Assembly (NCBI RefSeq): GCF_040054535.1
Contig: NC_090784.1
Location: 18,047,001-18,111,000 of the forward strand
DNA: 64,000 bases
DNA from: Antennarius striatus
Taxonomy: Eukaryota > Chordata > Actinopteri > Lophiiformes > Antennariidae
Direction: 5' to 3'
Position 1 is the stretch's first letter. Each line of letters begins with the position of its first letter. The notes under the pieces are model-generated. The model was given only the letters and a program-made list of their open reading frames with translations. It made no database searches and had not been told where the DNA came from. Shown here in pieces: positions 12,633-22,600 of the stretch. A program made the translations under genes and the position numbers.

Positions 12633-15623
12633 GCTGCTTAGTTTTACAGTTGAGATATTTACTAAATTGTGTTATCATTTTATACACATTATAACTATGT
12701 TTTAAAGGTTGATTCACTGTTAATCTAGTATATTGGAGTAAGAACATGTAAAATGATGTCTTTGCACGTGTGTAACTGAGTGTCCTGTTCCTCATATGGT
12801 ACAGGTGTGGGTAAAATGTAAGTTTGCACAATCAGTGTTCAGACTAAATAGCTGAAACCATTTATTTGGTAACTGAAACACATCACTATCTCTCTGTATC
12901 ATGTGAAACAAGAATAAATTCCATGAGAGTCCCTTCCAGGACTGTAGTCAATAAAATGTTAGTGTCGGCTGACCTAAGTGTTCTTCGATAATTGGACTTC
13001 CTCTTTGTAAGATCTGATGCCACTGAATGAACCCTCTGCAGAGTATATCGTTCATTAATGCTGTCTGTTCATTAAACCTTGTGATTTGCTAAATTGCTGT
13101 TTCAGGTATAAACTAAAACACTCCCTTGGTATCTGGAGACCGGAGAATTCTGTCTCCTCAACCCTGACGCAGTGTTTTCTGAGTAAAGACTCTAAATGGA
13201 TCTTCTGAATCAGAGCTTTGCTTGGGGTCTGTTGTCTACCTTTCCAGCTGTGGTACCAGGGGCACAAAGACATTAAAAACATCCTGCAATGATCAACATG
13301 AAGGAAAGATAAAATTCCATATCTAAATCCATGTGTCACGTGTCTTCTCATAATAATGCCTATTTTTGGTGTTTCCTCCTCCTTCACATCAATAGAATTG
13401 ACATCACAAGTCATTGTTTGACCAAGACAACCTCTGCCTTAGTTGTGTTACTGATTCACTTGCACCCTCAAAAGAGGCTTTTGTGAAGCCAACCTCCATC
13501 TACAAAATAACTTACTCATAATACTTATGTGCTGTTTCTTTTACTCTTCAGCAACTGAGCAAATATGAAAACAGTCGCACAGAGCAAACAGATGGGGGAG
13601 ACAGAGGCCTAAGGGTGTGTTATTCTTATAATATTTGCTGCCTTTTAATCTTTTTTTCCCAGTACATCACCTCTTCATAATTTATTTGTCAGTTACATTT
13701 TGTGTTATTGATCTAAATCTGTGGACCTGTGACAGTTTGTTGTTTTCTGCAAATGGTTATGATGCTTCAACATTTCAAAGACATTTTTGAAGGCTCTGTT
13801 GGCCAAAGAGTTAATATAAATGAAAAAAGAACGAAAAACAAAACAACTTTTACCTTTCTTTTTCAGTTGTATTTATAGTGAGTAGTTTTCTAATCTGTGG
13901 GGGTCATTATGTTCTTGAACTTTCTCTTAGAGCAGGCTCTATGTTTTAGTGTACCATTGGAATATCCCTCAGAAGTCTTGTAATTACTGCCTACAATGAT
14001 GACACAATGCTGCCGTAAAGACTTTCCATTGTGTTCCAATGTATAAATAGTGGTGATGTTCTTGAATGCGACTACAAACAACTGTTGATCCTCTAGTATT
14101 GCAACCCAAGCAGCAATACCTGCATCTGTGCATTTAGTTACATATCTAAACAATGACAAGGCATTACTGTACCAGGAAAGACTCGTACCCAGACTAACAG
14201 GTTTATACATTTTTGCCAAGCATATCAGGATGACTGCTCTTTTGCAGAGAAATATGGTTCCTGTAGACCCTGATTAAAAGGACCAGGACATGAGGGGATC
14301 CAGGGGATACGTATCTGTGCTCTTTCTGTGTTTTATTACTTGTTGTCATCTCTGGTGTGCCGTTGATTCATAAATTCTTGCAAAATGTATTTGCATTAAA
14401 ATTTGCAACAGAATTTTGCAAATGACCTGTATTCAAAACAGGCTATTGGTCAAACAGTATGGCAGAATTTTATTACTGTACACCATAGAAGAGGATGGAG
14501 GCAAGACGTTATCATGTAATACAATTCACCTAATACTACCTTCCAGAGTATATATGTACATATATTCCACAAATTAAAATATTTACCTGATTTATTACTT
14601 TTTCTGTGCAGTTTTTTTTCTTTTTTACTTTTTTCTCAGGAAAATATACATTTTTACATTGTAGTTATTAACCCCCTAACTAAGCTCCAGATTTATGTAT
14701 TTATGTATCAGCTGTAGTTATTAGTCACTTTTTGAATTGAGGTTATTCTAATTGACGTTTATATGTAATATGCTGATTGTTAATCTGGCTCCCGCCTTCT
14801 GAAGCTGCTTCACATTGTCATCTGGAGGCTTGACTAATATTGCAGCCATGCTAACCATTTCATCTTGTGACTCCGGTACAAAACACAGGTGCGGTCAGAT
14901 ACTGAACTTTGGACCGGTCGCAGGCCAAATAATGCCACATGTTTACTATGTGCTATTGTGAAAGATGAAAGCTGGATTGTCTGCTCATCATCTAGTATTG
15001 ACAGCTTCTCTTTCTTCTGTTTTAAATGGATGTGAGGTGCACTAAATTATCGGAGTTAATATTGTGGTCTGTCATTAAATGCTGCATATTTTGTTATATC
15101 CAAATAAGATGTTCTGTAGTCTGAGTACACAGAACAGAACAGATAAACATTTACAACAGAAAGCTGCTGCAGGTGCAGGTGTATTCATTTGGAGTGTAAA
15201 CTTCATGGAAGCTGAACAGACTTGATACACACACAGACACACAAAATACGTAAGTACACATGAAACTTTCAGAAGTAGATAAAACTAGAAAAATATCCCA
15301 AAGAGTCAATAACTCCCCCACAATATTTGTATTACTTATTAAACATTAATCAATAACCCCACATGCAACACCTCCGGAACACACCTTCTGTCACAATTTA
15401 TCATTTTGCCCATGGACCACTGACAGAGTTTCACCCACCATGGTAAACGAAGAATGTCATACACCTTTTGTAAGTTTGAGGGGAGAGAGAACACCAGATA
15501 ACCAGAAGCACCTGGAGATAAGAATTGGGGTTTGCTTCTGTAAGTATTTATGGGTAAGGGGTTGGACATACGTGCAAATATAGAGAAGAAACACAGAGGA
15601 CCACCTCAGACTATTGATACACA

Positions 15624-18209
15624 ATGAAGAAGATAAGTGAAGGAACTTCTGCTATTTTACTGCTTGCTGTCATACGAGGTAAGCTCTGATGCGGCTAATA
15701 TACGAAATTACTTAACTGTAAAAGACTGTCATATTTAAACTAAATACATTTTGCTGTCTTCCTCAGGGGCTCTGGCTTCCGGTGCTGTGGAGGTCAAGCC
15801 CTCCGTCAACCCTGCTGTGGTTGGGGACACAGTGATGCTGTCTCTGTCTCCTTCTGGGACTGTGAGTAGTGGGAGCTGGTCAGTGGGAGGCTCCCTCATC
15901 ATCACCTGGGCGAGGGGAGAGCAGCTAGTTTTCCCCAGTCACGATGGCAGGGCATCGGTCGATGTCCTGACTGGAGCTCTCAATGTGAGCTCCCTCACAG
16001 TGGCCGATTCAGGAGTCTACATAGTGCAGAGCAGCAACCCCCAGATTAAAGCCAATGCTTCCATCAGTGTTCTGGGTAAGCCTGAACAAATAATCGGGAG
16101 GAACTAATTGCAATAGCTCCTCAACTACAAACTCTGTGGACTCTTCTGAAAACTGAAACCATAGCGACTTGAGTTCACCTTGTCCCCTTCGTTCAAATGT
16201 GACTGCACCTATTCACACCTTGAAGACAGTGTTGCCATTAAAAAAAAATTAATGCAAGCTGTAAATTAAATTGGAATTGTAAGGAAGCGTTACGTTTCAA
16301 AATAATCAATCGTTTGCAGAAAGAATTGTTTATTCTGATGATTGGATTCCATGTTTCGGATGCCAAATATAAAAAGAGCTAAACCTTGACTTACACTTTA
16401 TTTCCAGCAATATATCCAGCTTAATTACTTAATTTCAGTTATGTTTTGAAGGATGGTAAACAAATTTATGACCAAGTATTGTCAACAAGGAACCCACGTT
16501 AAACGGCACAAAGAAATAGAATTATCACATAGATGTTGTAGATAGAACCTAAATGACAAGAGAATTTAAAACTAGCTACAACAAAAAATCACATTCAATC
16601 TCTACAAAGCTGTGAACATTGCCTGTGGGAGTCCTCTGTAACTGGTTGTCATGGAGAAAAAAAATGTGCTGATGAATTGTTTATGTCACCTTTTTACTGG
16701 AACTGGTTCCTGTTGCAGAGAAAAATGAGAAGTCCTAAACAGTGAGAGGCCTTTGAAGTATTTTGACTGACAACCACCCAGAGCATGTCACCAATACTTC
16801 AAGTAATGGCCAATGTTTGTGTTCCTTTTCGCTGCCCTTTTGACAGCAGAGTCAAGGATATTTCCACAAGCAAAATCAATTTCGGGGTACCTGTATCGGC
16901 CTGTTGTATTTTTATATTGGTGTTTAACAGCACAGCTTGTTCTTGTGGAGTGTGGTAGATTCAGTTCAACACTTTAAGGACTAAAAAAGGTGATCCTTCC
17001 ATTTTCTAACAGAACCGTCTTTACATAAGTTGTGGCATAATATTTATGGTTTATAACTAAATTAAAATTAACAACTAAAATGCCTGTGTTTGAGATTGAG
17101 ATTGAAGCCTAGAAATCACTATCAAGTATCCTATTGTATCTTCAGTATATCTGCAGTATATCAATAAAAAAAAATCATTGTTGTTTTAAAATGAGAGACA
17201 TTGGAATTATATCGGGACTGTATTGGAAAGAATTAGATTGCAGTTGTACAGCTATATAAATTTGGCTATAAAATTTTATAGACCAGAACTTAATTTTTAA
17301 ATTGTCAATCATTTTGCTTGTCTTCTATAAATAGCAAACAGTATTTGTCAGTTGCATCTAAATCCATGTTTCCTTGTCCTGGTTTTCACAGAACCCATTA
17401 CAAATGTCACAGTAAGTGTGAATCAAACCAATCTGATGGAGATTAGCAGTTCAGCAGTTGTCACATGCTCCGTCTCCTCTGGATCCTCCATGTCTTTCGT
17501 CTGGATGAACAGCAGCTCTGAGGTCACAGCCAGTGACAGAGTTCAGCTCACTGATGGAGGCTCTACTCTCACTATAGTCAATGTGAGTCGCCATGACCAG
17601 GGTCCATTCAGGTGCCATGTGTTCAATTCTGTCAGTAATGGCACCAGTCGACCACTAAATTTAAGCATCAGCTGTGAGTAAAGTTTCCCTTAAATCATTA
17701 TTTACTCCCCCAGGTAAACAACAGAGTTCTAAAAATGCATCAATCCTCTTTTCCTCTGCCATTTTTTATGCCTCTTCATCAGATGGTCCAGATGGCATGA
17801 CCATAACAGTAAATGGACAGAATACAACTTTCTTCTCAAGTGGATCCAATCTCTCAATGTTCTGTTCAGCGCAGTCCAATCCCCGGGCTCACCTTCAGTG
17901 GGCTGTCAGAGGAGAGCTAATGAACACAACGGGTCCGCTGTTGGAGCTGGTCAGTGTCAGCGAGGACCAAAGTGGCACATATTCCTGTCTGGCCTTCAAT
18001 AATCACACCAAGGTGACACGTAATGTCACTGCAAACATCACCATAGCAGGTGAGTATGTTTGCATTGTGATGTCAGCCTACATATTTCTTCATCTGTTCC
18101 CTGTTTCATAATTGCTTTATTTTTCTATACAGATGTGTCAGGATCAGAGCAACAGGCGGTCAACATTTGGCTCCTGCCTTTGCTATTATTGGTTGGATTC
18201 TTCTTGTAG
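15624..18209 (+). CDS. CEACAM-like gene B: short Ig protein with GPI-like C-terminus
   Basis: Predicted surface CEACAM-like protein, 329 aa. Exons: 15624-15678, 15767-16075, 17392-17673, 17783-18049, 18133-18209, all joining in phase 1. Order: signal peptide; cysteine-free N-terminal V domain with a DSGVY strand-F motif; two C2-type Ig domains with Cys pairs; then 25 residues ending in a hydrophobic run ([13 protein letters not shown]) and stop. A hydrophobic stretch at the very C-terminus with no basic tail is the usual mark of a GPI-anchor signal, as in human CEACAM5/6. The first C2 exon is nearly identical over part of its length to gene A exon 3 ([19 protein letters not shown] in both), indicating recent duplication or gene conversion. 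A further open exon at 18527-18603 lies downstream in the matching phase. GPI anchoring is inferred; a single-pass protein with no tail is the alternative. Confidence 0.82.
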
Positions 18210-18603
18210 ATGTCAGGCAAGTTTAGAATAAATATACATCTGTTTTAGTCTTTTTTACACTACAAAACTTAATTTTTTTTAATTTTTAGTCCTAGACATA
18301 ATAGGCTACATTATAGATTGCAGTATAGGTAAGATGTGCTTCCTGGTGAGACATTATCGAGCTAAATGAAAAAACAGATTGCCACTACTAGTTATTTTAA
18401 TTATTGACACTGTAAAGACAATTTATAATTTGACCCCCAAAAATTATTGTTGTTACTGGAAAATAAGTCCAAAAACAAAGCATTTGCAGTTATTAAAAAT
18501 ATATAGTAACCGCTTCTCTTTCACAGATACCGGGGAGTCTGATGCAGCAAAAGAAACAGGATACAGAGAACCTTTCACTAATGTCCAAAAAAAACACCCA
18601 TAA
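18210..18603 (+). other. Former tail exon or 3' UTR of CEACAM-like gene B
   Basis: Seven bases after the gene B stop lies a possible GC-AG donor (TCAG|GCAAGT, exon end 18216). A good acceptor at 18526 opens 18527-18603, which encodes 25 codons (DTGESDAAKETGYREPFTNV, then QKKHP) and a TAA stop. Joined, this exon would be in frame with the TM segment were it not for the TAG at 18207-18209. It may be a relic cytoplasmic-tail exon now transcribed as 3' UTR. Confidence 0.45.
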
Positions 18604-19669
18604 CTATTTTCACATGTATTGAAATGTCTTTTATTTGGCAATTAAATCAAACTTTATATTATTATGAGCTAATTTGATTATCATTGTCGACTGTCAAATA
18701 TTTTGTTCCCCTTGCTTTTGTTTTTTGCAATTTGTTCAATAATAAAACATGGAATTTGCCTGATAAGAAGAACTTAAAGTAAGAAGAAACTGCCCAGCCG
18801 CACCCACATCAAACACAAAATATAAAAAATAGTAACTTTTCAAAAACTGTACCAGCTCTCACGTGTTGTACAGGTATTCTTTGTTGACCCTTTGTACACT
18901 GTGCAGGACTCAGAATCTGGTTCAATGACTGTCACTGTTTAAGTAAGATTAAGTGTTTGAAACGAAACTTAGGAACTGGGAGTAAGGAGAGGGAAAGATA
19001 TTTCCAATAAAGGAAAACTGTTGTCTGTTATCAAAGCCTGTTCATGTTTTAAAGTAGAAAAGCAGCTGGTTTTCAAAGAATCCTAAAAGCAAAAGTTTCT
19101 GATGAAAAGATGTGAATGTGATAAATGATAAAGCATTTAAAAACAAGAGGTTTTTTTTTTCTCCAGAAAATAGTTTTAGTCACATTTTCCATCACATCAA
19201 ATTGTGTATTCTGTAACCTTTTCTTTGTTTTTAGTCATTTCTCTACTCTCAAATGTTTAATCATTCTGCAACGTCAGAGAAGGCGCTATCTATAAGTATC
19301 TAGCAGCATTTATCTGGATTACATAAACCCACTTGCAAACTTTTCACAGTCATGTCAGCAAACTATTCCAAAGCATCACCAATATCACCCGATACTGACT
19401 GAAGTTTACAGTAAACGAAAAGTCCTTGATGTGTACCAGTGTGTACTGTGTAAAATCACACAAAACAAGGTGTGGCCATGACAGGGAGGCAGGATGGTGA
19501 TGGTCGAGTACTGGTAGGCATTTACATAATGATATCAGAAAGCTAGACTGATTCAGAGCAAATATTTGCTGAACTGAAAGCGCCTAGGACCGTATAATAT
19601 CACCAGGTTTTGAATTTATCAAGTGTATTTAGCTGACAGTGGCCAACCAGAAAGGAGTTGAAGAGAAGA
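18604..19669. other. Intergenic region between CEACAM-like genes B and C
   Basis: AT-rich with no coding signal. AATAAAA at about 18740 could serve gene B polyadenylation. The start of gene C transcription is presumably in the last 150 bases, with no clear TATA box. Confidence 0.4.
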
Positions 19670-22600
19670 ATGGAGTCTCCAGTGGTGTTCGTCCTAATCC
19701 TGGCCACAATCACTTTTCAAGCAGGTAAGGCTAAATAGTTTTTTTTTTGTATTTGAATTAATTTACTGATCACTCATGTGCAAATAGTTTTAAGTTCAGA
19801 TAATGATATTTAAATATGCCACTTGCTTATATTTTATTCTTAATACAGTTCCTGTCAAACATTTGGACATTCTGTTCAAACAGATGCTGAATGTACTGAT
19901 AATTATTTCAACCATATTGAAGGGTGATGACTGCTGCCTGTTTCTTTTCTATCTGTTTCTCCAGCTCCTGCACGTACCCAGACCTTAAAAGCCTCTGAGA
20001 ACCCCTTGCCAGTGGGCAGCGACGTCATGCTTTACACAGAAGCCAATGTCACTACGGGCGTATGGATATTCCAAAACGGAGTAATTGTGTTCATAGTCTC
20101 AGGACAAGAAGTCATAACCCAAAGTTACCAGAACAGAGTGACATTAAATAATACCAATAATTTCACATCATTGACCATAAAGTCAGTGACAGTGAACGAC
20201 TCCGGGCAGTACACCTTACAGTTAGCAAATTCGTTTCAAGCCAGTTTAAAGCTGTCAGTTCAAGGTAAGAACTTTTCATATCTCTCCATTAAAGCTCATA
20301 TCATACATATACTGTAAATGCATATAAATGAAGATTTCTAAAACTTAAGATGGTGTTCTGTCTGTTTACATTAACTAGTATATACTGTTCTTTTTTTTTA
20401 TGTTTATGTGTTCTGAAGGACTTTCCAGCCATTAGTCACCTTGACGATGTAGCAGAGCAAGTCCTAATTCAGTCTCAATCATGCAGAATGAAATAAAAGG
20501 GACATTTAGGCCCATTATTTTATACTCATTCTGTAAATATGTCTCCAAACATAGAAGGATTAATATAACGCTCATATACAGTCATACACTCATCTACCAT
20601 AGTACCTTGAGAGACAAATTTAATTCATTCCGAGTTCGTAAGTCAATCTGCTTGTATCTCAAATGAATTTTCTCCATTTAAAATAACTAAAATCAATTTA
20701 ATCTGTTCCAACCTTTTTATGAAAACAAAGAAAGATGTTTTTTTTATCAAACAATAATTGTGCACACTTTACCTGTGCATAATTATATGTAAGTTATGTA
20801 AATAATGATGGAGCATAAAAAGAAAAGCAAAAGCCACAAGCAAACACGAGCTATGTCTTTACTCCGCAGACAACGTGGGAAAGAATGAGATGCAATCTGA
20901 GCTTTGTTGCACCCTTCTGCTAATTAGCGGTGATGTCTCAAAGTAACTCCGATTTTTTGTCGTCTCTCAACAAACTTTGGTATCGATTGACTTGTCTGTC
21001 AAGGTACTACTGTATTACTATTTTTCTATTTGTCATTTTTTTTGTCACTGCACTGAAGCTAAAAAAAAAAAAAAGATCTATATGCTGGCTCTGTCATGAC
21101 TGAGCAAAATAAAGTTAGTAAAAGCTTCCAAACTCAGCTTTTCTTCATCTCCTCACAAAAAAAATATTCCGATGGACAAACAGATAGACAGATTTCATTT
21201 TCATTCACTTTTGTGTGACTTTTGGCTTCAAATTTAAGATCGGACATCAGTTAAAGCACGTTGGACTTTTGCCTGCATTTATTAGGAAACGCTACATTGC
21301 TTTTCCTCTGCAGTCCTACTAAAACCTATTATTTCACTTTTTTTTAGAGCCAATTTCAAATGTGGCTCTGATGGCAAAAGCAACCAACCTGGTAGAAAGC
21401 AATGACACGGCAGTTCTCACGTGTTCTGTGTCAAAGGGGACGTCATTAACTTATGTTTGGATAAACAACAGTCAAGTGATCACATCCCGCGAGGGAGTAG
21501 AGTTCAGCGATGGAGGCGCCATTCTAACTCTTGACAAGGTGACTCGCTACGATGAGGGGCCATTCTGGTGCAATGTGTCTAATGCTGTCAGCGCTGGCAT
21601 CAGTCAACCAGTTAATCTGAACATCAGCTGTGAGTTTTTGCAACACACATTAGCGGCCTGCTGTATGTGTGAAATTCTAACTAGATGACATCAACCCTAA
21701 AAACCACTTATCTCTTTCTGCTTTATCAGATGGTCCCAGCAACACAGCATTAAAGATCATGCCCATGAAACCCGCGTATAAAACTGGATCAAACATCAGC
21801 ATCAGTTGCTCCACTGAGTCCAAGCCTTCAGCGATGATTAAATGGATGTTTGACGGAATGGATCTGAATCATTCTGGCTCAATGCTTTACCTAAAGAATG
21901 TTACAGAGAACAAAACAGGAAATTATAAATGCGTATTTCACAATGTAGTCACGCTCAGGTTCAGCAGTGCAAATGCAATGATCAAGATCGTAGGTAAGGC
22001 TGGATTTATGGTATTGTTACAGAACTGATTGCTCCTTTCATTTTCTGCCAGTGAGCAACGTGAATTATCCTTTGTATTTTGGAGAGGATGTAAACTGATT
22101 TCATAAGAGTGAGATAAGAAGATCAATATTACTCTCAATATTTGCTATTCAATATGAACCCCAAAGGATCCAGTCAGTCCTCTTAGCTTGACATTAAGAC
22201 AGCAGCTTACTTTTTTTAGGGTTAGCCATGCTAGCTGTGTAAACAGCCACCCACATACATAAGTGAATTTAAATAAGTCACTTTCTTTGTCGTCCTGTAG
22301 AGTCGATAACAGCAGTTATGGTGAATGACAAAGGTGAACCAGCAATACTTCACAAGTCGTTCAGCCTGTATTGTGATGTGACTGGAGCTGCTGACAAAAT
22401 CACCTGGTGGAAAAACGGCCAGCCCGTTTTGCCTGACAATACAACAGAACTTGACATGGGTAACAAGACGCTAACCCTCAACCCAGTCAAACTTTCAGAT
22501 AAAGGAGATTACTACTGTCGGGCTTATAATAAAGTGAGCAACAAGACCAGCAGCCCCTATATGTTGAAAGTATACTGTAAGTATCTAGATCTCTCTTTAT

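Larger units (their letters stand above)
8668..15623. other. Intergenic region between CEACAM-like genes A and B
   Basis: Begins with the gene A 3' UTR, of unknown end. About 7 kb of AT-rich sequence holds no complete gene. Visible items are a degraded repeat (8955-9230), a TA/TTA-rich simple repeat (11640-11690), a 17-bp perfect hairpin (12592-12632), a reverse CTCF-like motif near 11779-11791, and three short exon-like islands (about 11436-11473, 13551-13620 and 14247-14275) that might be leftover tail exons. Confidence 0.5.

Noticed and set aside
13055-13414. 119-codon minus-strand frame between CEACAM-like genes A and B
   Set aside because: No ATG-linked promoter, no domain, no splice partners; likely chance.
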